NCBI GenBank assembly: GCA_913020085.1
Contig: CAJVZW010000010.1
Span: 1 to 47,170 of the forward strand
DNA: 47,170 nucleotides
Reading direction: 5' to 3'
From: an uncultured Pseudomonadota bacterium
GTDB lineage: Bacteria > Pseudomonadota > Gammaproteobacteria > Comchoanobacterales > Comchoanobacteraceae
Part shown: positions 7,776 through 15,936 of the stretch, piece after piece
Numbering within the stretch: the stretch's first letter is position 1
How the letters are laid out: every line of letters begins with the position of its first letter
Made by a program: the position numbers and the translations under genes
Notes under the pieces: model-generated
The model's database searches: none
Told to the model about the DNA's origin: nothing
What the model saw: only the letters and a program-made list of their open reading frames with translations

Positions 7776-8739
7776 GGCTAAGTACTTCGTTAATCAATTG
7801 CATGATTTCCTCTTTTGAGGGAGGATAGTGTTTCTCATTTTGGTAGTAGGGACAAATAATATTTTTTGCCCCGATGCGTCTTATTGTACCAGCATCATGT
7901 AACTCATTACAGAGCAGGGTATAAATTTCTGAGCCCAGGCCGCATTGTTGCATGGCCTCATGAACGATGACTGCTCGACCAGTTCGTCGTACACTTGAAA
8001 TGAGTCCTTCTTTGTCTAGAGGATTAAGTGTCGACACATCAAGTACTTCAATTGCCAACCCAAATTCTTGTTTATAAAAGGTTGCAAGTTCAAGGCACTC
8101 CAATGTCATTGCTCCCCAGGTTATTAGCGTAAGGTCTTCTCCAGGCAACAAAATTTGTACTTTCCCAAACACGGGGATAGGTGGGTTTAATATTTCGTTA
8201 CGTACTCGGTATAGTCGCGTCGGTTCTAAAAAAACAACCGGGTCGTCAGACACTACCGCTTGTTTTAAAAGATGATAGGCATTGAATGGAGTTGAGGGAA
8301 CAACGACTCTGATACCAGGGGTGTGGCATAACATGGCTTCGGTTGATTCAGAGTGATGTTCAGGTGCATTGACCCCTGGGCCAAAGGGTGTACGGTAAAC
8401 AAGTGGGCAGGATAATTTCCCTCTGGTTCTATTACGAATCCGTGATGCATGTGAGATGATATGATCAAGTGCGCTGTACATAAAGCCCATAAACTGGAAC
8501 TCAACGATTGGGCGGTAGCCAGCAATCGCCATGCCAATAGCCATCCCGCCTAATAGTGTCTCACTAATCGGGGTATCAATAACCCTTTGTTCTGAAAACT
8601 GATTTTGCAGGCCTTGTGTAATTCTAAATACGCCACCTGTCTTACCGATATCTTGTCCAAGGAGAACGACTTGAGTATCGTCAGCTAGGCACTGAGTCAG
8701 TGATGCATTGATAGCGGTTGCCATATTATGCCAGCTCAT
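7756..8739 (-). CDS. Branched-chain 2-oxoacid dehydrogenase E1 beta subunit
   Basis: Beta subunit of the thiamine diphosphate E1 heterotetramer that decarboxylates branched-chain 2-oxoacids and loads the acyl group on the E2 lipoyl arm. The 327-residue sequence shows GQDIGKTGGVF, DTPISE, the mid-domain EFQFMGF, HASRIRNRTRG and FGPGVNAPEHHSES, all standard for E1beta, plus a complete transketolase C-terminal domain. Length is normal for the family. Its ATG overlaps the E1alpha stop in an ATGA quartet (8736-8739). The branched-chain assignment rests on the neighbouring leucine-type dehydrogenase and the E1alpha loop; pyruvate dehydrogenase E1beta is the main alternative. Confidence 0.88.
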   Translation of the reverse strand: MSWHNMATAINASLTQCLADDTQVVLLGQDIGKTGGVFRITQGLQNQFSEQRVIDTPISETLLGGMAIGMAIAGYRPIVEFQFMGFMYSALDHIISHASRIRNRTRGKLSCPLVYRTPFGPGVNAPEHHSESTEAMLCHTPGIRVVVPSTPFNAYHLLKQAVVSDDPVVFLEPTRLYRVRNEILNPPIPVFGKVQILLPGEDLTLITWGAMTLECLELATFYKQEFGLAIEVLDVSTLNPLDKEGLISSVRRTGRAVIVHEAMQQCGLGSEIYTLLCNELHDAGTIRRIGAKNIICPYYQNEKHYPPSKEEIMQLINEVLSHERTHF

Positions 8740-9674
8740 CTTGACTCTCCAAGGTGATCACTGGCCCAAAGGTGACTGTGTAGATCATCAATGGTTTGTT
8801 TGGGGAGTGTGAGGAAATATTTTTGAGCTTCTAATATATCGTTATCAGCGTTTCTTTTTATTGCTCCTAGCTCTTTTGGGGAATAATTTTTTTCAAGTAG
8901 GTGCTGTTCATATAGCCGAATAGGGCACAACTTTTCTTCGTCGGACAATTCCTGTTCGGTTCTATACAGGCTGGCATCATCATTGGTTGTGTGTGAGTCT
9001 AGCCGGGGTGAAAATACTTCAATGAGTAATGGTGCTCGGTTCTTTCTTACTTGCTTGGCAGCATTGCCTATAAAAGAGAAAATTTGTTCGGGGTGATTTG
9101 GTTGATTAAATGATTGTGTTTCCAGCCCCATATTTGAAAATTTTTCTGCGATTGATAAATTTGCAGTCTGAAGGTTAAGTGGTGTTGAGATGGCGTATTG
9201 GTTGTTATTTACAGCAAATAATATTGGTAATGAGTGGATCGCGGCAAAATTTATTGATTCATATACCTCGCCTTTTGAGCTGGCACCATCGCCCAGTGTC
9301 ACAAGACATATATTTGAAGTTTTCGCAAGTGCCATTGCAACTCCTGTTGCATGAGATGTTTGCGATCCAATTGGAACATTAATTGGAAGTGTGTGTGGGG
9401 GTAGGGGTATATTACCTCGCTCGTCCCCGGCCCAATATTGGAATAAAGCATGTGCTGGATATCCTCGGTAAAGCAATGCAGCATGGTCTCGATAGTAAGG
9501 GCAGTACCAGTCTGTGTTGTTAAGCGCCACTGCGCATGCTAGAAAAAAGATTTCTTGCCCACGTGATGATGGGAATGTTCCAAGCCGTCCTGTTTTTTGA
9601 AGTAATTTAGCTCGGTGATCGAATGCCTCTGTTAAGTATAGAAACTTCAGGTGTGTCAGCTGGCTATCATGCAT
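8736..9674 (-). CDS. Branched-chain 2-oxoacid dehydrogenase E1 alpha subunit
   Basis: Alpha subunit of E1, which binds thiamine diphosphate. The cofactor motif runs from GDGASSKGEVYESINFAA to VNNNQYAIS. The loop HTTNDDASLYR corresponds to HSTSDDSSxYR of branched-chain E1alpha and differs from the HSMSDP loop of pyruvate dehydrogenase, so I prefer a branched-chain substrate. The frame is open to 9722, but the ATG at 9674 lies 8 bp inside the end of the dehydrogenase gene and fits the family start, giving 312 residues. That is on the short side for the family. Without a strong Shine-Dalgarno, translation is probably coupled to the upstream gene. Confidence 0.87.
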   Translation of the reverse strand: MHDSQLTHLKFLYLTEAFDHRAKLLQKTGRLGTFPSSRGQEIFFLACAVALNNTDWYCPYYRDHAALLYRGYPAHALFQYWAGDERGNIPLPPHTLPINVPIGSQTSHATGVAMALAKTSNICLVTLGDGASSKGEVYESINFAAIHSLPILFAVNNNQYAISTPLNLQTANLSIAEKFSNMGLETQSFNQPNHPEQIFSFIGNAAKQVRKNRAPLLIEVFSPRLDSHTTNDDASLYRTEQELSDEEKLCPIRLYEQHLLEKNYSPKELGAIKRNADNDILEAQKYFLTLPKQTIDDLHSHLWASDHLGESR

Positions 9675-10620
9675 GATTAATATGGGGAAGTTGGACAAGA
9701 AACTGTTGCGCACTCTTGCCAATCGCTCTAATGGTTGAATTAATTTGGGTGCCAGTCAAATGATTTAGCTTGCCATAAACGTATATCAGTCCGCCTGCAT
9801 TGGCAATATAATCAGGAATATAAGTTGCGGTTAAACCATCACAAGTCTCACCCACTACAAACTGATTATTTGCTGCACCAACAACAATTTTACATCCCAA
9901 TTCTTTAATACGGGAAGGTGTCAATGTATGTCCGACTGCGTTAGGACAAAAGACATCAATTGACTGACCTTTTTCATACACATTAACTTGATCAGAAAAT
10001 TTTGCGTATTTCTCGCTATCGGTCTCAATGGCATACAGTTTACAATTATGCTTCAAAAGCATCGGAATCAGTTGCTCGCTGACCTGTCCGAGCCCCTCCA
10101 TCAATAGCGAGGCGCCTGAAATATTAAACTGATGGTGCTCACATGCTGCTAAAAGCGAATAGTAAACCCCCGCAGCTGTTGCATGAGCTGTCTCTGAGTG
10201 GTGAGAGTGTGCGCATACATGCTGGGTAATCAGTGAGATACGGTCCATGTCGTTTTTATTTGTTCCCATATCAATTGCTGTTATGTACTGCCCATCTAAT
10301 GAGTCAATAAACTCAGCTGATTCTTGCAATATTTGACTTCGGTGATCTGTCCACTGGTTATCAGTGCAATAGATAACTGCCTTACCTCCACTGAGAGGAA
10401 GCTTGTGATGCATTGCTTTATTAAGCATCGCTTGTGCAAGTAAAAGACAGTCGTTTTCAGCATCCTGCTCACTGTTGTACTTGATGCGTCTAAGTCCTCC
10501 AATAGCGGGATGAGAATCATTTTTGAACAATGAAATAATCAGCAGGGCCTGTGATAGCTTTTTTTTTAAAACAATATAGGATCGCTCAGGCGCATTAGAA
10601 TCGCTCGGTTTGTTTTTCAT
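9667..10620 (-). CDS. Leucine/branched-chain amino acid dehydrogenase
   Basis: NAD-dependent oxidative deaminase of the Glu/Leu/Phe/Val dehydrogenase family, which would convert leucine, valine or isoleucine to the 2-oxoacids used by the E1-E2 genes that follow. Visible: HPAIGGLR (substrate-domain glycines), the two lysines in NKAMHHKLPLSGGK that align with the substrate and catalytic Lys of leucine dehydrogenase, the conserved Asp in AIDMGTNKNDMD, the Rossmann turn GLGQVSEQL and GAANNQ. The ATG at 10620 lies 26 bp inside minE; the open frame continues further up through minE without family similarity. The 317-residue product lacks about 25-30 residues at the C-terminus compared with the 364-residue Bacillus/Geobacillus enzymes. 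Leucine versus valine preference cannot be read. Confidence 0.86.
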   Translation of the reverse strand: MKNKPSDSNAPERSYIVLKKKLSQALLIISLFKNDSHPAIGGLRRIKYNSEQDAENDCLLLAQAMLNKAMHHKLPLSGGKAVIYCTDNQWTDHRSQILQESAEFIDSLDGQYITAIDMGTNKNDMDRISLITQHVCAHSHHSETAHATAAGVYYSLLAACEHHQFNISGASLLMEGLGQVSEQLIPMLLKHNCKLYAIETDSEKYAKFSDQVNVYEKGQSIDVFCPNAVGHTLTPSRIKELGCKIVVGAANNQFVVGETCDGLTATYIPDYIANAGGLIYVYGKLNHLTGTQINSTIRAIGKSAQQFLVQLPHINHA

Positions 10621-10894
10621 GCTCTGATGCCTGCTGCAGGGTAACATTAAGTTCGAGTGTGGATTGATCAGAGTCACGCTCAAGATTAACCTGTACTTGA
10701 TCAGCGTCAACATGCACGTATTTCTTGAGCACATCGAGGATATCTTTCTCAAGATGCTTAATAAAGTCAGGTAAATTTTGAGACTTACGCTGATGAGATA
10801 CTACAATCTGTAACCTTTCTCTGGCTATTGATGCAGTTTCGGAAGGCGGATTGCTTCTCCCCATAAAGTTATCGAGGATGCGTTTAATATTCAT
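10595..10894 (-). CDS. minE: Cell division topological specificity factor MinE
   Basis: MinE stimulates the MinD ATPase at the membrane and drives pole-to-pole oscillation of MinCD, keeping FtsZ rings at midcell. The sequence begins MNIKRILDNF (membrane-targeting helix), followed by the MinD-interacting stretch ARERLQIVVSHQR and the dimerisation domain (DILDVLKKYVHVD). The ATG at 10894 was chosen over an upstream in-frame codon at 10906 because it fits the family start and has GGAG 8 nt upstream. It lies inside the minD stop region (11 bp overlap). The 99-residue product is slightly longer than E. coli MinE (88). Its 3' end overlaps the branched-chain dehydrogenase gene by 26 bp. Confidence 0.95.
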   Translation of the reverse strand: MNIKRILDNFMGRSNPPSETASIARERLQIVVSHQRKSQNLPDFIKHLEKDILDVLKKYVHVDADQVQVNLERDSDQSTLELNVTLQQASEHEKQTERF

Positions 10895-11720
10895 CACTAA
10901 CTCCAAACAGCTTCTCTAGAATGCCTTTTTTCTTCCCTTTTGTAAAGCGCATTGGTGTGGGCTTTCCAAGCAGTCGATCTACCGCATCAGAGTAGGCCAT
11001 TCCAGCATTACTATTTTTCTCAAGAATGACAGGAGAGCCCATATTTGACGCACGTAGTACTGCGTCTGATTCAGGAATAACTCCGAGTAGATCAATAGAA
11101 AGAATATCTTGAATATCTTTAAGTGGGAGCATTTCGCCTTGCTCAACTCGAGTAGGAGAGTAACGCGTAACCAATAGATGCTCTTTAATTGGAGCGTCGC
11201 CTTTTTCAGCTCTGCGAGTTTTACTTGATAGTAAACCCAGTACACGATCTGAGTCTCTGACAGATGAGACTTCAGGGTTAGTAACCACGATCGCCCTGTC
11301 AGCAAAATACATAGCAAGTGTTGCACCTGCTTCAATACCAGCTGGTGAGTCGCAGATAATGTAATCAAACTCAGCGCTGAGGTCTTCTAACACCTCTTGG
11401 ACGCCTTCGATCGTGAGTGAATCTTTGTCTTTAGTTTGCGATGCAGGGAGAATAAATAAGTTATCAACTCTTTTATCTTTTATCAGTGCTTGGTGTAATT
11501 TTGCTTCATGATTGATCACATTTATCAGATCATAAACAACTCTACGCTCACACCCCATAATCAAATCAAGGTTTCTTAGACCGACATCAAAGTCTACGAC
11601 AGCCGTCTTATATCCACGTACTGCAAGTCCCATTGACATAGCTGCACTCGTTGTTGTTTTTCCGACGCCACCTTTTCCGGAGGTAACTACGATTATTTCA
11701 GCTGATTTATTCGTTGCCAT
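10884..11720 (-). CDS. minD: Septum site-determining ATPase MinD
   Basis: MinD is a deviant Walker-A ATPase that dimerises on the membrane with ATP, recruits MinC and is released by MinE. It shows SGKGGVGKTT near the N-terminus, DFDVGLRNLDLIMGCERR, the switch region DYIICDSPAGIE and a C-terminal amphipathic helix ILEKLFGV that acts as membrane tether. The ATG at 11720 (MATNKSAEI) is preceded by AAGGGG at a good distance; the frame extends eight codons further without support. The product has 278 residues, close to the 270 of E. coli. It follows minC after 55 bp. Confidence 0.97.
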   Translation of the reverse strand: MATNKSAEIIVVTSGKGGVGKTTTSAAMSMGLAVRGYKTAVVDFDVGLRNLDLIMGCERRVVYDLINVINHEAKLHQALIKDKRVDNLFILPASQTKDKDSLTIEGVQEVLEDLSAEFDYIICDSPAGIEAGATLAMYFADRAIVVTNPEVSSVRDSDRVLGLLSSKTRRAEKGDAPIKEHLLVTRYSPTRVEQGEMLPLKDIQDILSIDLLGVIPESDAVLRASNMGSPVILEKNSNAGMAYSDAVDRLLGKPTPMRFTKGKKKGILEKLFGVSDEY

Positions 11721-11775
11721 GGATGCCCCTTGTGTACTTAACATTTTATATCACATCTTAGCTCGCAAATACAAG

Positions 11776-12474
11776 TCAGCTGCTGATGCCTCTTAAAGAG
11801 ATTGTCTCATCATCCAGCTCAGCAACAGCAGTACTTGGACAGTAACACTCTGTTTGTTCGCTGGTTGTATATATACCCGCTATGCAAATTAGCTCTGGAT
11901 CGAAAGCTTGAGCAACGATTTTTGATTTCTTGTCTCCACTGGCGCCTGCAATCGCACGGCCCAGTAAATTGCCAAAAATATAAATTGATCCATTGGCTAC
12001 AATTTCTGCCCCTCTAGATACATTTCCGATAATGGTAAGATTTCCTTTAGACTCAATTTGCTGGCCAGATCTGACATGTGTGGAGCGGATAACGTCACAA
12101 GAACCCACAGACAAGGGCTCTTGCTTTTCAGCTGACTTTTCACTGGCTGTAGGGCGAGTGGTTATTTCTTTAAGCTGGGCTGCTTTCACAGCTTCTTGTG
12201 CGACCAATGAATGACACCCGCTTACACCAATGACGTTGATTTTGTGAGATTGACAGGCCTTGTAAACTTGGATGATAAAATCAGCACTAATGTTTGTATT
12301 AATTTCGCTGATATTAAATATCATGGGTTGGTTTTTGAACAGTTTGGGGGCCTGGGCAAAATGTTCTGACAGCTGGCGAGGCGAATCGGAAGCCACCTGT
12401 TTAAGATGGAGAATAAGTATAGTCTGCATCATGCCTTTGATCTCAAAAGCGTGACTAATAACGCTGCTTGTCAC
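11776..12474 (-). CDS. minC: Septum formation inhibitor MinC
   Basis: MinC inhibits FtsZ assembly and is placed at cell poles by MinD. The N-terminal half (about 1-100) matches the FtsZ-inhibiting domain in character, and the C-terminal beta-helix (about 125-232) shows the family blocks VRSGQQI, GNLTIIGNVSRGAEIVANG and GRAIAGASGD. The start is GTG at 12474 with AGGAG 7 nt upstream, which outcompetes the internal ATG codons further in. It is the first gene of the minus-strand run that continues through minD, minE and the branched-chain genes. Confidence 0.94.
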   Translation of the reverse strand: MTSSVISHAFEIKGMMQTILILHLKQVASDSPRQLSEHFAQAPKLFKNQPMIFNISEINTNISADFIIQVYKACQSHKINVIGVSGCHSLVAQEAVKAAQLKEITTRPTASEKSAEKQEPLSVGSCDVIRSTHVRSGQQIESKGNLTIIGNVSRGAEIVANGSIYIFGNLLGRAIAGASGDKKSKIVAQAFDPELICIAGIYTTSEQTECYCPSTAVAELDDETISLRGISS

Positions 12475-12542
12475 GATAACGCTCCTTTATCCTTCTGTAG
12501 ATCATATTACACCCTCAGAAATTATCAATAGAAATTTGAATG

Positions 12543-12570
12543 TTGACGTGAAAAATTAATTAGTTATACT
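12543..12570 (+). promoter_or_regulatory. Sigma-70 type promoter for tRNA-Ser and the response regulator
   Basis: TTGACG at 12543-12548 and TATACT at 12565-12570 are separated by 16 nt. The expected transcription start (about 12577) is only about 2 nt before the tRNA. It is one of the best promoters in the window. It is also the only obvious promoter for the regulator gene, which begins 15 nt after the tRNA. Confidence 0.8.
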
Positions 12571-12578
12571 AAAATGTC

Positions 12579-12667
12579 GGAGAGATGGCTGAGCGGTCGA
12601 AAGCGGCGGTCTTGAAAACCGTTGAAGGGGGCGACCTCTTCCCAGGGTTCGAATCCCTGTCTCTCCG
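12579..12667 (+). tRNA. tRNA-Ser (anticodon TGA), CCA not encoded
   Basis: The 89-nt gene has a perfect 7-bp acceptor stem (GGAGAGA with TCTCTCC), the anticodon loop CTTGAAA giving TGA (Ser, UCA family), a long variable arm as expected for class II tRNA-Ser, and the T-loop GGTTCGAATCC. The discriminator base is G, usual for serine. The 3' CCA is absent: the base after the discriminator starts TAAGAA. Confidence 0.97.
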
Positions 12668-12682
12668 TAAGAAGGAGTTTCT

Positions 12683-13345
12683 ATGAACGTGTTAATAAAA
12701 GTTATTATTGTTGATGACCATGATCTGGTCAGAACAGGTATAAAAATGATGTTATCTGATGTCCAAGGCATCAAGGTAATTGGTGAGGCTTCTAGCGGTG
12801 AAGATGCTGTTATGTTGGCTAAGACAAGTCAGCCAGATGTTGTATTGATGGACGTTCGGATGCCTGGCATTGGTGGTATTGAAGCAACAAAAAAGCTGTT
12901 AAGAGTAAGCCCAGATTCAAGAATATTGGCTGTTACTGTTTGTGATAGTGACTTATTTCCTACGCGCTTGATGCAGGCTGGTGCATATGGCTATATCACT
13001 AAAGATGCTTCGATGTCTGAAATGATCAAGGCAATTAAAACTGTTTACCAGCGACAAAGATACATCAGCCAAGATATTGCTAATCAACTGGCTATAAAAG
13101 CTTTAACTGATAATGGTGAGCCTGTATTTGATATGCTCTCCGAAAGGGAACTACAAGTTTGTCTTAAGATTATATCCGGTGGTCGTGTACAAGAAATCGC
13201 TGATGAGCTGTGTTTAAGTCCTAAAACAGTTAACAGTTACAGATACCGTATTTTTGAGAAATTGAATGTTAAAAATGATGTTGAGCTCACACACCTTGCT
13301 ATCAAACATGGTTTACTAGAGAAAACATCCGAGACGGATGAGTGA
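12683..13345 (+). CDS. uvrY: GacA/UvrY/LetA-type response regulator
   Basis: A 220-residue NarL-family regulator: receiver domain (about 5-120) with acidic pocket D11-D12, phosphoacceptor D57 in LMDVRMPG and Lys in TKDAS, then a LuxR-type helix-turn-helix (about 145-205; LSERELQVCLKIISGG and LSPKTVNSYRYRIFEKL). In gammaproteobacteria this family is paired with BarA/GacS/LetS kinases and switches on CsrB/RsmY-type small RNAs; in Legionella it governs transition to the transmissive state. The kinase is not in the window. The ATG follows AAGAAGGAG. It overlaps uvrC by 8 bp, the classic uvrY-uvrC arrangement. It seems to be transcribed as the 3' part of a tRNA-Ser transcript. Confidence 0.93.
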   Translation: MNVLIKVIIVDDHDLVRTGIKMMLSDVQGIKVIGEASSGEDAVMLAKTSQPDVVLMDVRMPGIGGIEATKKLLRVSPDSRILAVTVCDSDLFPTRLMQAGAYGYITKDASMSEMIKAIKTVYQRQRYISQDIANQLAIKALTDNGEPVFDMLSERELQVCLKIISGGRVQEIADELCLSPKTVNSYRYRIFEKLNVKNDVELTHLAIKHGLLEKTSETDE

Positions 13346-15152
13346 GCCTGATCCGTTATTAGCCCGGGCGAAACGACTTCCTAAGCAGCCCGGTGTTTAT
13401 CTTTTTAAAAACGCACTTGATAAAGTCATATACGTTGGTAAAGCCAATGTGATCAGAGCTCGCGTGCTACAATATTTTCAAGTAGATCGTCGGTCGAAAA
13501 AAACCCAACATTTAATGGAAGAGGCAGTTACTGTCGATTTTTGTATCACAGGATCATCAACGGATGCATTAATCTTAGAAAATGAGCTGATCAAATCATA
13601 TCGTCCAAAGTATAACGTTGCTCTTAAGGACGGTAAGTCATATCCCTATATTGCCATTAGTAACGATCCATACCCTAGAATCAGTTTGTACCGAGGGAAA
13701 CGCAGGCGAGATGTTGAATATTTTGGTCCGTATCCTAATGCGCGATCCGCAAGGGAGGCAATGGTATTTTTACAGAAAATATTTAAAATAAGAGACTGTC
13801 GTAATAGCATGTTTAAAAATCGATCAAATCCTTGTATGTTGTATCAAATTAAACGTTGCTCAGGGCCCTGCGTTGGATTGGTGTCCAAAGACGATTATCT
13901 GGATCAGGTTAATCATGTAAGGCGATTCTTAAAGGGAGAATCTAAGCAGGTTTTATTTGATTTAGATCAGCAAATGAATCAATCCTCAAAAAATCAAGAT
14001 TATGAGAAAGCAGCTTTTTGTCGTGATGCGATTTCATATGTTAGTTCATTACTTGAAAAGCAAAATATTGAGAGAGAGGGACATTTTGATATTTGGAGTT
14101 TGGGTCAGGATGCCTTTCGGGTTGTCATTCAGCATTTTGTGATTCGTGATGGTAAAATTAAACACGTTGCCCACCAAGAATTTGATGGGCAAAACATCGA
14201 GAATGAGGAGCTTAGCTCATGGATTTACCGTCATTATATGAATGAGCCAGTGATAAAGGGTTTAATAATTCACATCGATGAACAGCTCAACTTCAGTCAG
14301 GAACTGACCAGTGCATTGATCGATCAGGGTAGGATGAAACGTGAAAAAATACGCCAGAAAGATCAGGATCATCTCAAGCAATGGCTAGAACTAGCTAAGG
14401 TTCAGCTTGAAAATGTTTTACCGTTTTTGGCGGTTGATAAAAATGATTACCAAAAGATGATTATTAAAATTGCAAAAATATTTGAGCTTCAAGATACAAG
14501 TAACTTAATGCTTGAGTGTTTTGATATCTCTCATTTGCAGGGTGATTTTACCATTGGTAGTCACGTTACTCTCTCTGAAGAGGGCCTTAGAAATGACTTG
14601 TATCGAATCTACAAAATCCAGCAAGAGAATAAATCAGATGATTATGCCTCAACTTTTGAACTGCTTTCTCGTCGTGCTAAAAAACTTCAGGCTGATGATA
14701 AGAAAATTTGGATCATTGATGGGGGTAAAGGTCAGTTATCAACAGTGAAAGAAATAATGGATTCATCCCCTCAGGTGGTTGGGATGATCGGAATTGCTAA
14801 GGGGCCTACTCGCACCTTTGCTAACGAAAAATATTTTCTTCAGAGAAAGGGTGAGCACCGACTTGAGCTGATTAATTTAGAGCTGGGGATTCGTCAAACC
14901 ATTGGCCGACTTCGTGATGAGGCACATCGTTTTGCGCTTAATGCAAGTCGTAAACAGCACCAAAAATCAGTGATGTCATCTCGATTAGATGAGATTCCTG
15001 GAGTGGGCGCTGTTGCAAAGCGGCGTCTTAAAACACATTTTGGAAGTGTGAAAAATATTATGAGTGCTTCACCTGATCAGTTAATGCAGGTGCCAGGTAT
15101 CGGGAAAGATACTGCGAATAAAATATACGCCTATCTTCAGGATTCAAAGTAA
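13338..15152 (+). CDS. uvrC: Excinuclease ABC subunit C
   Basis: UvrC makes both incisions in nucleotide excision repair after UvrAB marks the lesion. The 604 residues show, in order: the GIY-YIG nuclease domain (PGVYLFK and VIYVGKA, about 17-35), the FGPYPNARSAREA block, the Cys-rich RCSGPCVG region, a UVR motif (about 205-240), the RNase H-like 5' nuclease domain starting near CFDISHLQG, and a C-terminal helix-hairpin-helix pair (IPGVGAVAKRRL, VPGIGKDTA). Length is normal (610 in E. coli). Translation is coupled to the upstream regulator by an 8 bp overlap, ATGAGTGA. Confidence 0.97.
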   Translation: MSEPDPLLARAKRLPKQPGVYLFKNALDKVIYVGKANVIRARVLQYFQVDRRSKKTQHLMEEAVTVDFCITGSSTDALILENELIKSYRPKYNVALKDGKSYPYIAISNDPYPRISLYRGKRRRDVEYFGPYPNARSAREAMVFLQKIFKIRDCRNSMFKNRSNPCMLYQIKRCSGPCVGLVSKDDYLDQVNHVRRFLKGESKQVLFDLDQQMNQSSKNQDYEKAAFCRDAISYVSSLLEKQNIEREGHFDIWSLGQDAFRVVIQHFVIRDGKIKHVAHQEFDGQNIENEELSSWIYRHYMNEPVIKGLIIHIDEQLNFSQELTSALIDQGRMKREKIRQKDQDHLKQWLELAKVQLENVLPFLAVDKNDYQKMIIKIAKIFELQDTSNLMLECFDISHLQGDFTIGSHVTLSEEGLRNDLYRIYKIQQENKSDDYASTFELLSRRAKKLQADDKKIWIIDGGKGQLSTVKEIMDSSPQVVGMIGIAKGPTRTFANEKYFLQRKGEHRLELINLELGIRQTIGRLRDEAHRFALNASRKQHQKSVMSSRLDEIPGVGAVAKRRLKTHFGSVKNIMSASPDQLMQVPGIGKDTANKIYAYLQDSK

Positions 15153-15204
15153 ATTTGTATCTTTTTAATCATGCTGTTACTATAACTCTGGTTGGAAGCC
15201 CCCT

Positions 15205-15744
15205 TTGATTGTGAGCATTGATTTAAATTTATCAGTATACATTACCTTGACGCGTATTTTGCTTGCGCCAGCTCTTGTGATTGCTACCATGTATGGTTAT
15301 CCCGTACCAATTTTACTTGCGATATTTCTTATTGCCGCGTTAACAGACTGGATGGATGGAGCATGCGCACGCTTGATGAACCAGGTTACTGCATTTGGTG
15401 CATTTTTAGATCCGATCGCAGACAAAGTTTTATTTTTTGCAAGCTTCCTCAGCATTGTTATGGTCACTGGTGACGTTTACCTTGCAGTCATGGGGTCTAT
15501 GATGCTGGCGCGTGAACTAATTGTCACCTTTATGAGAGTTTATAACAACTCCCATGCTTTATCTGTTAGTTTAATCGCTAAGTATAAAACAGGCTTTCAA
15601 TTCGCTGCCATAGGATACCTGTTCCTTGCGGTAGCATACCCAAGCTGGTGGCCTTATAACGTAGGAGTTATTTTGTTTTTCATTAGTCTGATTTTATCGG
15701 TTGCTTCAATGTTACAGTACATAAAAAGAGTAACTTATGCTTGA
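15205..15744 (+). CDS. pgsA: CDP-diacylglycerol--glycerol-3-phosphate phosphatidyltransferase
   Basis: PgsA makes phosphatidylglycerol phosphate, the first committed step to phosphatidylglycerol and cardiolipin, in the inner membrane. The CDP-alcohol phosphotransferase signature is complete at residues 48-73: D48, D51-G52, A55-R56, G65, D69 and D73. Four to six membrane helices follow. The start is TTG at 15205, with GGAAG 6 nt upstream at 15194-15198; a GTG two codons later is the alternative. 179 residues is normal for the family. Position after uvrC and before tRNA-Gly, tRNA-Cys and tRNA-Leu is exactly as in E. coli. Confidence 0.94.
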   Translation: MIVSIDLNLSVYITLTRILLAPALVIATMYGYPVPILLAIFLIAALTDWMDGACARLMNQVTAFGAFLDPIADKVLFFASFLSIVMVTGDVYLAVMGSMMLARELIVTFMRVYNNSHALSVSLIAKYKTGFQFAAIGYLFLAVAYPSWWPYNVGVILFFISLILSVASMLQYIKRVTYA

Positions 15745-15769
15745 CAATGACCAGGTAAAAACAATAAAT
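15741..15769 (+). promoter_or_regulatory. Promoter for the tRNA-Gly/Cys/Leu cluster
   Basis: A consensus -35 box TTGACA (15741-15746) overlaps the pgsA stop codon. A -10-like AATAAA/ATAAAT lies 16-17 nt downstream (15763-15769), and the tRNA starts about 10 nt later. Read-through from pgsA is also possible. Confidence 0.6.
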
Positions 15770-15778
15770 TGAATGTGC

Positions 15779-15851
15779 GCGGGAATAGCTCAGCTGGTAG
15801 AGCACAACCTTGCCAAGGTTGGGGTCGCGAGTTCGAATCTCGTTTCCCGCT
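15779..15851 (+). tRNA. tRNA-Gly (anticodon GCC), CCA not encoded
   Basis: 73-nt gene. Acceptor GCGGGAA pairs with TTCCCGC, D-arm AGCTCAGCTGGTAGAGC, anticodon loop TTGCCAA gives GCC (Gly), T-loop GAGTTCGAATCTC, discriminator T as usual for glycine. No CCA follows (sequence continues AGGGATC). Confidence 0.97.
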
Positions 15852-15864
15852 AGGGATCACGCGT

Positions 15865-15935
15865 GGCTGGGTGGCAGAATGGTCATGCTGCGGACTGCAA
15901 ATCCGCCTACGCCGGTTCGATTCCGGCCTCAGCCT
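15865..15935 (+). tRNA. tRNA-Cys (anticodon GCA), CCA not encoded
   Basis: 71-nt gene, 13 nt after tRNA-Gly. Acceptor GGCTGGG pairs with CTCAGCC (one G-T pair), anticodon stem GCGGA/TCCGC with loop CTGCAAA gives GCA (Cys), T-loop GGTTCGATTCC, discriminator T as required by cysteinyl-tRNA synthetase. Only one nucleotide separates it from tRNA-Leu, so a CCA cannot be encoded. Confidence 0.97.
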
Positions 15936-15936
15936 T

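Noticed and set aside
6810-9722. Pyruvate dehydrogenase as identity of the E1-E2 genes
   Set aside because: The upstream leucine-type dehydrogenase and the HTTNDDASLYR loop of E1alpha fit a branched-chain enzyme better. Pyruvate as a side substrate remains possible.
10621-10752. 44-codon N-terminal extension of the leucine-type dehydrogenase
   Set aside because: It is minE read in another frame and has no family counterpart.
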